Assembly: GCA_965140765.1 (NCBI GenBank)
Contig: OZ223309.1
Span: forward strand, 1,798,001-1,862,000
From: Sunxiuqinia sp963678245
GTDB taxonomy: Bacteria > Bacteroidota > Bacteroidia > Bacteroidales > Prolixibacteraceae
DNA: 64,000 nt
Direction of reading: 5' to 3'
The position numbers were made by a program, and so were the translations under genes. Below the pieces are notes generated by a model. That model was not told the DNA's origin, ran no database searches, and worked only from the letters and a program-made list of their open reading frames with translations. Positions 45,630 to 55,038 of the stretch are shown in pieces (position 1 is the stretch's first letter; each line of letters starts with the position of its first letter).

Positions 45630-48155
45630 TTATTTAGTCGTTGTATCTTTAGTCGTTAAAATTTTGACTTTTATTTTTTCCAATTTCTTATCAAAGCCGA
45701 TCGAAATGGTATCACCTTCGGTTATCGAAGCTTTAATAATAACTTCGGCCATTTCATCTTCCAGATATTTCTGAATAGCTCTTTTTAAAGGTCTTGCGCC
45801 ATATTGCGAATCATAGCCTTTTCCGGCAATAAAATCTTTTGCGGCTCTCGAAATTTTCAACTTGTAATTCAACGATTCTACCCGATTATAAAGGTCTTTC
45901 AACTCAATATCAATAATTTTAAAGATATCTTCTTTTGAAAGCGTATTAAACATGATCACGTCATCAATCCGGTTCAAAAATTCAGGAGCAAAAGCTCGCT
46001 TCAAGGCCTTCTGAACAATGTATTTTGCATGATCATTTTCGTCTTCTGCAGACTTCGGAGTCGAAAAACCAACTCCGCGACCAAAATCTTTCAGCTGGCG
46101 CGAGCCAATATTTGAAGTCATAATGATAATCGTATTCTTAAAGTCGATATTACGCCCCAAACTATCAGTCAAACGACCTTCATCAAGCACTTGCAATAAT
46201 AAGTGAAAGACATCGGGGTGGGCTTTTTCAATCTCATCCAATAGAATAACTGAATATGGCTTACGACGAACTTTCTCTGTCAACTGACCACCTTCTTCGT
46301 ACCCAATATATCCGGGAGGAGCACCTACTAAACGAGACACTGCAAATTTCTCCATATACTCACTCATGTCAACCCTGATCAGAGAATCAATACTATCGAA
46401 TAGGTATCGGGCGATTACTTTTGCCAACTGAGTTTTACCAACTCCGGTTGGTCCAAGAAAAACAAACGATCCAATTGGCTTATTCGGATCTTTCAGTCCG
46501 GCACGGTTACGTTGAATCGCTTTAACAATTTTAGCAATCGCATCGTCTTGTCCAACAACACTGCCTTTTAATTTATCACCCATGTTCATCAGACGAATGC
46601 CCTCAGCTTGAGCAATACGTTGTACCGGTACCCCTGACATCATGGCAACCACTTCAGCAACTTTTTCTTCTTCTACAACTTCACGATGGCTAATTAGCTC
46701 TTTTTCCCAGGCTTCTTTTTCTTCGTCAAGCAATTGGAGTAAATTTTTCTCTTTGTCGCGATGGTTTGCTGCAACTTCGAAATTCTGGCTTTTTACCGCC
46801 TTGATCTTTTCTTCCCGGGTGTTTTCAATCTTCTCTTCCAGCTTAACAATCCGGTCGGGAACATTAATATTTGAAATATGCACTCTTGAGCCGGCTTCGT
46901 CCAAAGCATCAATGGCTTTGTCCGGTAAATACCGATCAGTAATATAACGCGCTGTTAACTTAACGCAAGCTTCGATGGCTTTGGATGAATAATATACATT
47001 GTGGTGGTCTTCATAACGCTCTTTAATGTTATTCAGAATTTCAATTGTTTCATCCACCGAAGTTGGATCCACCATCACCTTTTGAAAACGACGTTCCAAG
47101 GCTCCATCTTTTTCAATTTGCTGACGATATTCGTCCAAGGTGGTTGCTCCAATGCATTGAATGTCGCCACGAGCTAAAGCCGGTTTCAGCATGTTGGCCG
47201 CATCAAGCGATCCCGTTGCCCCACCTGCACCAACAATAGTATGTATTTCATCAATGAATAAAATAACATTGTTTACTTTTGCCAGCTCATTTAAAATGGC
47301 TTTCATGCGTTCCTCAAATTGTCCACGGTATTTTGTTCCGGCAACTATCGATGCAATATCAAGGCTGACCACTCGTTTATCAAACAATACTCTTGATACT
47401 TTCTTTTGAATGATCCGAAGAGCTAACCCCTCAGCGATTGCTGATTTACCGACACCTGGTTCTCCAATTAAAATTGGATTATTCTTTTTACGACGTGAAA
47501 GTATTTGAGCTAAACGTTCAATTTCTTTTTCACGACCTACAATGGGATCAAGGTTATTTTCTTCGGCAGCTTTTGTAACATCTATCCCGAAATTATCCAA
47601 CACCGGTGTTTCTGATTTTGCACCAGCTCCTTTCTTTGAAGAAGAACTTCCCCCTTGTGGAGGTTGCTTTGAAAAAGGATCGTCTACATCATCTTCGTCG
47701 CCAAAATCAGATTTTCCTTCTGGTTGTTTATAATCTTCTAATCTCGATTTCAAAATATAATAATTTACGTGAAAATCACTAAGTAATGATGAAATCTGGC
47801 TGTCTTTATCTTTCAATAAAGCTAAAAGTAAATGGCCAGTATTTATCGTGGTACTATTGAAAGCTCGTGCTTCCAAGTACACTAGCTTTAGTGCTTTCTC
47901 TGCTGATTTTAAGAGTTGAACGGATGCTTGTGAATCAATTGTATTTTCGGTTCGAAGCGTTGTTTCTATTGCTTCCTTTATTTCTGACAAATTAACTCCT
48001 AAATTCGTAAGAATATCAATTGCAATCCCTTCTCCTTCTCTCAAAATCCCCAGAAAAATATGCTCAAGCCCAATCTGCTCATTTCCTAACCGGATAGCTT
48101 CTTCACGACTATAGGTAAGAACATCTTTTATTCTTGGTGAGAATTGAGAATCCAT
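45630..48155 (-). CDS. clpC: ATP-dependent Clp protease ATPase subunit ClpC
   Basis: This 841-residue AAA+ unfoldase feeds substrates to ClpP. Two N-terminal Clp repeats (about 1-145) precede AAA module 1 with GEPGVGKSA (about 225) and module 2 with GPTGVGKTQ (about 560). A UVR-like middle region (REEKIKAVKSQNFEVAANHRDKE, about 435-457, quoted here by its QNFEVAANHRD core) marks ClpC rather than ClpA or ClpB. An acidic/Gly-Ser linker lies at about 150-180. It is divergent from gyrA across 283 bp. Confidence 0.95.
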   Translation of the reverse strand: MDSQFSPRIKDVLTYSREEAIRLGNEQIGLEHIFLGILREGEGIAIDILTNLGVNLSEIKEAIETTLRTENTIDSQASVQLLKSAEKALKLVYLEARAFNSTTINTGHLLLALLKDKDSQISSLLSDFHVNYYILKSRLEDYKQPEGKSDFGDEDDVDDPFSKQPPQGGSSSSKKGAGAKSETPVLDNFGIDVTKAAEENNLDPIVGREKEIERLAQILSRRKKNNPILIGEPGVGKSAIAEGLALRIIQKKVSRVLFDKRVVSLDIASIVAGTKYRGQFEERMKAILNELAKVNNVILFIDEIHTIVGAGGATGSLDAANMLKPALARGDIQCIGATTLDEYRQQIEKDGALERRFQKVMVDPTSVDETIEILNNIKERYEDHHNVYYSSKAIEACVKLTARYITDRYLPDKAIDALDEAGSRVHISNINVPDRIVKLEEKIENTREEKIKAVKSQNFEVAANHRDKEKNLLQLLDEEKEAWEKELISHREVVEEEKVAEVVAMMSGVPVQRIAQAEGIRLMNMGDKLKGSVVGQDDAIAKIVKAIQRNRAGLKDPNKPIGSFVFLGPTGVGKTQLAKVIARYLFDSIDSLIRVDMSEYMEKFAVSRLVGAPPGYIGYEEGGQLTEKVRRKPYSVILLDEIEKAHPDVFHLLLQVLDEGRLTDSLGRNIDFKNTIIIMTSNIGSRQLKDFGRGVGFSTPKSAEDENDHAKYIVQKALKRAFAPEFLNRIDDVIMFNTLSKEDIFKIIDIELKDLYNRVESLNYKLKISRAAKDFIAGKGYDSQYGARPLKRAIQKYLEDEMAEVIIKASITEGDTISIGFDKKLEKIKVKILTTKDTTTK

Positions 48156-48383
48156 ATTAATGTACTTTTGAATTATTAACTTATTTTCCTTTTAACAAAT
48201 ACTATTCCGAAATGTTGGTTTCACTCCGAAGCTCTTTCCATTGTATTTTAATGCTAAAATTAATCAATATTTATCTACTCTTAGGCGAATTGGCGCGGAT
48301 TTTTAAACATGATAATGTTAAAATCTTATTGAATGCGGGTAATTATTAACCTCTTTGAATGGCTAGTATTACTAGTATTTTTA

Positions 48384-48434
48384 TATTTTTGTATGTCAAA
48401 AAAATTTCAACTTAAAATTTCTTTAAAAGGAGGA
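48384..48434 (+). promoter_or_regulatory. gyrA -7 box and strong ribosome-binding site
   Basis: TATTTTTG (48384-48391) matches TAnnTTTG. AAAAGGAGGA (48425-48434) is an unusually complete Shine-Dalgarno sequence for Bacteroidota, 4 bp before the ATG at 48439, and confirms that start. Confidence 0.65.
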
Positions 48435-48438
48435 TTAA

Positions 48439-50952
48439 ATGGCTGAAGGTGAAAAAATTATTAAAATAAATATTGAAGAGCAGATGAAGTCTGCATACAT
48501 CGATTATTCGATGTCAGTCATTGTTTCAAGAGCATTGCCTGATGTGAGGGATGGATTAAAACCCGTTCATCGTCGTGTCTTGTTCGGAATGAGTGAGTTA
48601 GGGATACTTTCAAACCGTCCGTATAAAAAATCTGCAAGGATTGTAGGAGAAGTGCTTGGTAAGTATCACCCTCATGGCGACTCTTCTGTTTATTTTACAA
48701 TGGTTCGTATGGCTCAGCATTGGTCGTTGAGATACCCTCTAGTTGACGGACAGGGAAACTTTGGCTCAGTGGACGGGGATAGCCCGGCTGCAATGCGTTA
48801 TACGGAAGCAAGATTGACAAAAATTGCCGAAGAAACATTACAGGATTTAGAAAAAAATACGGTTGATCTACAACCAAATTTTGATGAATCATTAAATGAA
48901 CCTACGGTTTTACCAACCAGAATACCTGGACTTTTAGTCAATGGAGGATCGGGAATTGCTGTCGGAATGGCAACAAATATGCCACCACATAACCTTTCTG
49001 ATACAATTGATGCCATCGTGGCATATGTTGACAATCCAGAAATTGATGTAAAAGAGCTTATCCCAATCATTAAAGCTCCTGATTTTCCTACTGGTGGAAT
49101 AATTTACGGATACAAAGGTGTTGAAGAAGCTTTTGAAACAGGCCGCGGAAGAATAGTATTAAGGGGTAAAGCGCATGTGGAAGTTCAGCCCAATGGTCGT
49201 GAAAAAATTGTAATTACCGAAATTCCTTATTTGGTTAATAAAGCAGAATTGATTATGAAAACTGCTGAATTAGTCAATGAAAAGAAAATTGAGGGGATTT
49301 CGAATGTCAATGATGAATCTGATCGTGACGGCATGCGGATAGTCATCGACATTAAGAAAGATGAAATATCGAATGTTGTTTTAAATAAGTTATATAAATA
49401 CACTCAGCTTCAAACCAGTTTCAGCGTAAATAACATTGCATTGGTTAAAGGACGGCCAAGAATGCTGAACCTGAAAGATCTGATCCATTATTTTGTAGAA
49501 CATCGACACGATGTTGTTGTTAGAAGAACCCAGTACGAGCTGGAACAGGCTGAGAAAAGAGCTCATATCCTGGAAGGTTTGATTATTGCCAGCGATAACA
49601 TCGACGAAGTAATTGCATTGATTCGAAGCTCAAAAACTCCGGATGAAGCCAGAGAGCGTCTTATTGAGAAGTTTGAACTTTCCGAAATACAAGCCAGAGC
49701 CATTGTTGAAATGCGATTGCGCCAATTAACTGGGCTGGAGCAAGACAAACTGCGTTCTGAGTACGAAGAAATCATGCAATTTATACAGCATTGCCGTGAA
49801 ATTCTGGCGAACGAAGAATTGCGAATGAGCATTATTAAAGACGAATTGCTCGAAATTAAAGAGAAATACGGAGACGAACGTAAAACGGAGATTATTCCTA
49901 ATGCTGAAGAATTCAATCCTGAAGACTTCTATGCTGATGAAGAAATGGTAATCACGATTTCTCATTTAGGCTACATTAAACGTACACCGCTAACTGATTT
50001 TAAAATTCAAGGCAGGGGAGGCGTTGGTTCAAAAGGTGGTTCAACCCGTGACGAAGATTTCCTTGAGCACATGTTTATTGCGACAATGCATAACACCCTG
50101 CTTTTATTTACAGAAAAAGGGAAATGTTTTTGGTTGAAAGTCTATCAGATTCCAGAAGGCACCAGAACATCAAAAGGACGCGCGATTCAAAACTTGTTAA
50201 ACATTGAACCAGATGACCAAGTGCTCGCCTTTAATAAAGTGAAGCGTTTGGATGACGAAGAATACATTAACAACAATTATATCATTCTTTGTACCAAGAA
50301 GGGTATTATTAAGAAGACCTCATTGGAAGCTTATTCTCGACCTCGCCAAAATGGGGTGAATGCAATTACCATTCGAGAAGGAGATCAATTGCTAGAAGCA
50401 CGCCTGACTAACGGAAGCCATGATATTATGATCGCCGTTAAATCGGGAAAAGCAATTCGTTTTCATGAAGATATTGTTAGGTCAATTGGTAGAACAGCAT
50501 CAGGAGTACGAGGTATAACCCTTGGAAATGAGAATGATGAGGTAGTTGGCATGATCTGTGTAGAGAATGAGTCTGAAGATGTTCTTGTTGTTTCTGAAAA
50601 AGGTTACGGAAAACGATCAAGCATCGAAGATTATCGAATCACCAATAGGGGAGGTAAAGGTGTTAAAACAATTAACATCACTGCAAAAACCGGAAGTCTG
50701 ATTGCAATAAAAAGCGTTCTTGACGAAAATGATTTGATGATTATTACACAAAAAGGCTTGACGATAAGACTTCCAATTTCAGCTTTACGCGTTATGGGCA
50801 GAGCTGCTCAGGGAGTAAGACTAATTAACCTGAAAGGAGAGGACCAAATTGCATCGATAGCTCGGGTAACATTTGAAAATGCTAGTGATGAAGAACTTTC
50901 AGATGACATAACAATTGGTGATGAACCAAAAGGACCAGAAGATGAATCATAA
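48439..50952 (+). CDS. gyrA: DNA gyrase subunit A
   Basis: This 837-residue type II topoisomerase breakage-reunion subunit has KPVHRRVLFGM, KYHPHGDSSVYFTMVRMAQ (cited by YHPHGD) and AAMRYTEARL with the catalytic Tyr (about 120). The C-terminal propeller carries GRGGVGSKGG at the GyrA-box position (about 530), the Bacteroidota form of that motif, which argues for GyrA over ParC. The tail is acidic. The quinolone-region residues are Ser82 or nearby in HPHGDSS, which is the susceptible-type sequence. Confidence 0.95.
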   Translation: MAEGEKIIKINIEEQMKSAYIDYSMSVIVSRALPDVRDGLKPVHRRVLFGMSELGILSNRPYKKSARIVGEVLGKYHPHGDSSVYFTMVRMAQHWSLRYPLVDGQGNFGSVDGDSPAAMRYTEARLTKIAEETLQDLEKNTVDLQPNFDESLNEPTVLPTRIPGLLVNGGSGIAVGMATNMPPHNLSDTIDAIVAYVDNPEIDVKELIPIIKAPDFPTGGIIYGYKGVEEAFETGRGRIVLRGKAHVEVQPNGREKIVITEIPYLVNKAELIMKTAELVNEKKIEGISNVNDESDRDGMRIVIDIKKDEISNVVLNKLYKYTQLQTSFSVNNIALVKGRPRMLNLKDLIHYFVEHRHDVVVRRTQYELEQAEKRAHILEGLIIASDNIDEVIALIRSSKTPDEARERLIEKFELSEIQARAIVEMRLRQLTGLEQDKLRSEYEEIMQFIQHCREILANEELRMSIIKDELLEIKEKYGDERKTEIIPNAEEFNPEDFYADEEMVITISHLGYIKRTPLTDFKIQGRGGVGSKGGSTRDEDFLEHMFIATMHNTLLLFTEKGKCFWLKVYQIPEGTRTSKGRAIQNLLNIEPDDQVLAFNKVKRLDDEEYINNNYIILCTKKGIIKKTSLEAYSRPRQNGVNAITIREGDQLLEARLTNGSHDIMIAVKSGKAIRFHEDIVRSIGRTASGVRGITLGNENDEVVGMICVENESEDVLVVSEKGYGKRSSIEDYRITNRGGKGVKTINITAKTGSLIAIKSVLDENDLMIITQKGLTIRLPISALRVMGRAAQGVRLINLKGEDQIASIARVTFENASDEELSDDITIGDEPKGPEDES

Positions 50953-50970
50953 TTCTTTATTAGTCATAGG

Positions 50971-51001
50971 TTTGTACCGGTTTATAAAAAAATTAAATTT
51001 G
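50971..51001 (+). promoter_or_regulatory. Promoter of the TPR-protein gene
   Basis: TTTG (50971-50974) and TAAATTTG (50994-51001) are separated by exactly 19 bp, a complete Bacteroidota -33/-7 promoter, 32 bp upstream of the start codon. Confidence 0.75.
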
Positions 51002-51033
51002 TAGAAAAATCTAAAATTAATAATTACTAAAAG

Positions 51034-52236
51034 ATGATGAAGAGAACATTTATTCTAATTGCACTTATAATTTCAGCTACGGCTGTTTTTGCACAGAAAG
51101 GTAAGGTGTCAAGCGCTCAAAGCTATAAAGACGCTGGTAAGCTTGACGAAGCCTATACAACGATTGAGGAAACAATTGATCCGAGTAACGATAAATCTGA
51201 TAAAACCATTGACTGGCCCAGAACATGGGAAGTTAGAGGAGAGATTTTTCAAGCTATTTTTAGTTCCGACAACGAGAATTACAAGAAGTTATCAGAGAAC
51301 CCATTATCAGAAGCTTTAAAGTCGTATAAAAAAGCATTGGAGTTAGACGATAAAAATCGTAATGATAACGCTGTAAAAATTAAACTTACGCTGTTGATTT
51401 CGGATTTTACAAATCAAGCCGTACAGGCTTTTAACGAAAATAACTACGAGCTAGCTTTGCAATCATTTAAGCAAATTCTTGAGATTGAAGATATGCCACT
51501 AATGAAAGACGAAGAAAATCCTCAAGCCGTAGATACAGTGATTATTTTCAATGCAGGTTTAGCCGCTTATAATGCTGAAAAATATGATGAAGCCATCAAG
51601 TATTATGAAGAGGCTGCTAAACACGATTACAATGGTGCACGTACTTTTGAGTTGATTGCTTCTTGCTACGTCATGCAACAAGATACTACAGCAGCACTAG
51701 AAACCTACCAACGGGGATTTGAAAAATATCCAGAAACCAGTTCAATTCTGGTAGGTATGATCAATATCTATCTGAACTCCAATAAGGTAGATGATGCGAT
51801 GAAGTACCTGGAGTTGGCAATTGAACAAGATCCAGAAAATGCTTCCTTTCACTTTGCAAAAGGTTCGCTTTACGACAAAATTGGAGATATCGAAAAAGCG
51901 ACTGAAGCATATAAAAGTGCAATCGAATTGAAAGAAGATTTTGCAGATGCTTATTATAACCTTGGTGCGATTTATTATAATGAGGGAGTTAAACAAATAG
52001 AAGTTGCAAATTCAGTTCCAACTAACAAACCTGAAAAATATGAAGAAGAGAAAAGTAAAGCTGATGTCCACTTCAAAAAAGCAATTCCACCAATGGAAAA
52101 AGCCGCTGAGTATTCTAAAGATGCACCGCAAACTCAAATGAGTTCATTAGAAACATTAAAGACTTTGTATTATCGTTTGAAGATGATGGATAAGTTTGAT
52201 GAAGTAAATGCCAAACTTGAAGAACTAAAGCAATAA
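51034..52236 (+). CDS. Exported tetratricopeptide-repeat protein
   Basis: This 400-residue protein has a signal peptide cleaved after FAQ (residue 20), so it is periplasmic or outer-membrane associated. At least five TPR-like helix pairs are visible, for example LDEAYTTIEE, YELALQSFKQILE, YDEAIKYYEEAAKHD, DDAMKYLELAIEQDPEN and IEKATEAYKSAIELKEDFADAYYNLG (core: AIELKEDFADAYYNLG). TPRs mediate protein contacts, and the partner is unknown. It has its own promoter and terminator and thus is a single-gene unit. Confidence 0.9.
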   Translation: MMKRTFILIALIISATAVFAQKGKVSSAQSYKDAGKLDEAYTTIEETIDPSNDKSDKTIDWPRTWEVRGEIFQAIFSSDNENYKKLSENPLSEALKSYKKALELDDKNRNDNAVKIKLTLLISDFTNQAVQAFNENNYELALQSFKQILEIEDMPLMKDEENPQAVDTVIIFNAGLAAYNAEKYDEAIKYYEEAAKHDYNGARTFELIASCYVMQQDTTAALETYQRGFEKYPETSSILVGMINIYLNSNKVDDAMKYLELAIEQDPENASFHFAKGSLYDKIGDIEKATEAYKSAIELKEDFADAYYNLGAIYYNEGVKQIEVANSVPTNKPEKYEEEKSKADVHFKKAIPPMEKAAEYSKDAPQTQMSSLETLKTLYYRLKMMDKFDEVNAKLEELKQ

Positions 52237-52255
52237 GAACAAAGATTATTATTTT

Positions 52256-52284
52256 AAGGAGAGAAAATTTCTCTCCTTTTTTTA
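52256..52284 (+). terminator. Terminator of the TPR-protein gene
   Basis: A perfect 11-bp stem AAGGAGAGAAA/TTTCTCTCCTT with minimal loop is followed by a T-run. Confidence 0.85.
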
Positions 52285-52407
52285 AATATATGAAAATAAC
52301 ATAATATCAACTATAAGACAATTATAATCATTAAATTCTCAACGAGCTCTCCGTGTGAAAATCAAAAAAAGCTTACGGATATTAAGACTTTGTGTAGTTC
52401 GTTTGAC

Positions 52408-52445
52408 TAAAAAGAGCGTGGAAATTCCTTCCACGCTCTTTTTTT
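52408..52445. terminator. Bidirectional terminator downstream of flavodoxin
   Basis: Arms AAAGAGCGTGGAA and TTCCACGCTCTTT enclose a 4-5 nt loop with A- and T-runs outside. It sits 21 bp past the flavodoxin stop. Confidence 0.85.
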
Positions 52446-52465
52446 ACTTTTTATTTGATTGATCG

Positions 52466-52975
52466 TTAAAATCCTGACTTCTTCAGAGTTTCAACCCATT
52501 TGTCAATTCTTCCCTTTGATAATCGTGCTTGATTTTCCTGATCAAGACAAAGACCACTCCATTCGTTATCTCCTCTTTCAGCTCTTGATTTTTCGTAATT
52601 ATATCCCTCGCGTGAAGTATGCCCGACAACCTTAGCACCTCTGGATTCAACCAATTCAGCAAAAATACCCACGCCATCATTAAAATTTTCCGGGTAAAAC
52701 TTTTGATCTCCTAAGCCAAATATGGCAAACGTCTTGCTAGATAAATCCATGTCCTCAATGGCTGGAACAAACTCATCCCAATAGTTTGGTAATTCTCCGT
52801 CCCACCAGGTTGCAACACCTATAATATACTTGTCAAACTGAAGAAAATTTTCTTCAGTTACCTCCTCAGCATTCACTACTTCAAGATTTTCTTTTCCAAA
52901 AGCTTGTATAATCTTTTCGGCTGCTTTAGAGGTCTTATTTGTATGAAAGCTGTAAAATATACCTGTTTTGCTCAT
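52466..52975 (-). CDS. fldA: Flavodoxin
   Basis: This 169-residue FMN electron carrier of the long-chain type has the phosphate loop SFHTNKTSKAAEKI (residues 9-22; the usual S/T-x-T-G-x-T is modified, with Asn in place of Gly), YIIGVATWWDGELPNYWDEF (about 56-75, FMN-stacking Trp) and FGLGDQKFYPENF. The start at 52975 is preferred since AAGGAAG precedes it and the longer form would overlap the upstream gene. It follows the dehydrogenase E1 gene by 10 bp, so it may be co-expressed. Confidence 0.9.
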   Translation of the reverse strand: MSKTGIFYSFHTNKTSKAAEKIIQAFGKENLEVVNAEEVTEENFLQFDKYIIGVATWWDGELPNYWDEFVPAIEDMDLSSKTFAIFGLGDQKFYPENFNDGVGIFAELVESRGAKVVGHTSREGYNYEKSRAERGDNEWSGLCLDQENQARLSKGRIDKWVETLKKSGF

Positions 52976-52985
52976 GATCTTCCTT

Positions 52986-55031
52986 TTAGTATGCATTTAA
53001 TTCTTTAGCTGTAGCCACAATTTTATCCGTATCAGGCAGAATAGCTTTTTCAAGAATTCTATTAAATCCTACCGGAGTATAAGGTGAACCGACCCTCTTT
53101 ACTGGTGCATCGAGGTATTCGAACGCTTCCTCCATGATCATTGAGGTGACTTCTGAACCAAAACCGGCAAAGACTTTATCCTCGTGAACAACCATAACCT
53201 TATTCGTTTTCTTAACTGAATCCAGAATGGTTTCTTTATCAAGAGGTATTATTGATCTTAAATCGATTACTTCAACGTCAATTCCTTCTTCTTCAAGTTT
53301 TTTAGCAGCTTGCAAACTGTAAATTAATGTATTCCCATAGGTTACCAGCGTAATATCACAGCCTTCTCTTCGAATACGGGCTTTTCCAAACGGAACTTCA
53401 AAGTCATCAGGGATTGGAGTAGCAGCCTGTGGTGCATTATATAGTGCTTTAGGCTCCATAAATACGGTTATTCCTTTCGATCTGATTGCGGTTCGCAATA
53501 ATCCTGCAGCATCATCTGCAAACGTTGGGTAAACTATCCGAACACCAGGCATTGTTGCCAAGGCACCTTCAATATTTTGAGAATGATATAAACCACCACC
53601 AATATAACCACCAGAAGCTAATCGAATAGTCATATTCGGAACAAATTGTCCATTTGAACGCCAATACTCATGGCTGGATTCAACATACTGTTCCATCGCC
53701 GGCCAAAAATAATCAGCAAATTCAGCTCCTTCAATAACGATTCTGATTTTATCGTTAAAGCGGCTCATTCCATTTGCTGTTCCAACAATGAAATCTTCGG
53801 CAATTGGAGCACTAAATACCCTTTGCTCTCCAAATTCCTGCTGCATTCCTTTTGTTACATTAAATGCACCGCCTTTCTCTTTGTTGGCAACGTCTTGCCC
53901 CCAGATAAATGTATCAGGATTTGCACGAAATTCTTCTTTCAGCGTTTTATTGATTGCTTCAACAAGTTTAACTTTATCGCCATCATGATTATGAACTCCA
54001 TCTGGATATTTCTCTGCTTGATAAGGCTCCGGCATCACAAAGTCAAAGATACTTTCTGGATCCGGATCCGGAGCTTTCATCGCTTTTTTATGCGCAGCTT
54101 TTACAATGTCTTTGGCGTTTTCCTCAATAGACTGAAGTTCTTCTTCTGTAAACCGGTTATATTTCAGCAACATCCGGCGAAATTTTACCAATGGGTCATA
54201 CACGCGAACATAGTTACGCTCATTTTCACTACGATAAAGCTCATGCCTGTCTGAATTCGAGTGCGATTCCATACGAACGCAATTGGCTTGCAAAATAACA
54301 GGCTCTCCAACCTCAAGAACATGCTTTTTAGCTTCAGCCATGGCATTCATAGAGTCAAAAACATCTTTACCATTGCAATGAATGATTCTCAAATTTTTGA
54401 ATCCGATAAAATTATTAGCTGCTTTACGGTTGGCTGTTTGCATGTGCTTGGGAACTGAAATCCCATAGCCATTGTCCTGCAAAACAAATATTACCGGAAG
54501 CTTCTCGCGTGAAGCCCCGTTTATTGCTTCGTAAACATAGCCTTCGCTAACCGAAGATTCTCCATGCGAAGTAATAGCAACTCCCTTTTGTCCATAATAC
54601 TTTATAGCTCTGGCAACTCCTACTGCATGAAGATCGTGATTTCCGGTACATGAAGAGACATTATGAATATTCCATTCCGGCTTAGCAAAGTGGTTGGACA
54701 TGTGCCTTCCACCACCAGCAACATCTGTCGCTTTGGAAATTCCGTTCAATAGAATTTCTTCTTCGGTTAAGCCTGCAGAGAAACAAGTCATCATGTCCCG
54801 GTAATATGGGAAAAGATGGTCGGTTTCTTTGTCAAAATGTTGACCGATTGCAAACTGTATTCCGTCATGTCCAGCATAAGGAGCGTGATAAGACCAGCCA
54901 ATGGCTTGTTTGAGGTAGTTGGGAGCTCTTTCATCAAGTCTGCGGCCCACTACCCATTTGGTATACCACTTCTCAAGAGTTTCCTTATCTACATTCTTTA
55001 TTGTGTAAGTCTTGGGATAAATACTGCTCAT
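52986..55031 (-). CDS. Branched-chain 2-oxoacid dehydrogenase E1, fused alpha-beta
   Basis: This 681-residue protein joins E1-alpha (about 1-335) and E1-beta (about 345-681) in one chain. The alpha half has thiamine-diphosphate-binding HGESSVSEGYVYEAINGASREKLP (core: GESSVSEG) with NNG-like DNGYGIS. The beta half has GQDVANKEKGGAFNVTKG (about 380), PIAEDFIVGTANG and VVHEDKVFAGFGSEV. Such fusions are typical of Bacteroidota. With the E2 gene 7 bp upstream, it decarboxylates branched-chain 2-oxoacids or pyruvate; the substrate cannot be fixed by eye. Confidence 0.92.
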   Translation of the reverse strand: MSSIYPKTYTIKNVDKETLEKWYTKWVVGRRLDERAPNYLKQAIGWSYHAPYAGHDGIQFAIGQHFDKETDHLFPYYRDMMTCFSAGLTEEEILLNGISKATDVAGGGRHMSNHFAKPEWNIHNVSSCTGNHDLHAVGVARAIKYYGQKGVAITSHGESSVSEGYVYEAINGASREKLPVIFVLQDNGYGISVPKHMQTANRKAANNFIGFKNLRIIHCNGKDVFDSMNAMAEAKKHVLEVGEPVILQANCVRMESHSNSDRHELYRSENERNYVRVYDPLVKFRRMLLKYNRFTEEELQSIEENAKDIVKAAHKKAMKAPDPDPESIFDFVMPEPYQAEKYPDGVHNHDGDKVKLVEAINKTLKEEFRANPDTFIWGQDVANKEKGGAFNVTKGMQQEFGEQRVFSAPIAEDFIVGTANGMSRFNDKIRIVIEGAEFADYFWPAMEQYVESSHEYWRSNGQFVPNMTIRLASGGYIGGGLYHSQNIEGALATMPGVRIVYPTFADDAAGLLRTAIRSKGITVFMEPKALYNAPQAATPIPDDFEVPFGKARIRREGCDITLVTYGNTLIYSLQAAKKLEEEGIDVEVIDLRSIIPLDKETILDSVKKTNKVMVVHEDKVFAGFGSEVTSMIMEEAFEYLDAPVKRVGSPYTPVGFNRILEKAILPDTDKIVATAKELNAY

Positions 55032-55038
55032 GTGTAAT

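Noticed and set aside
53670..54254. 194-residue open frame opposite the fused E1 gene
   Set aside because: It is fully antisense to a gene with clear motifs and has no family pattern of its own.
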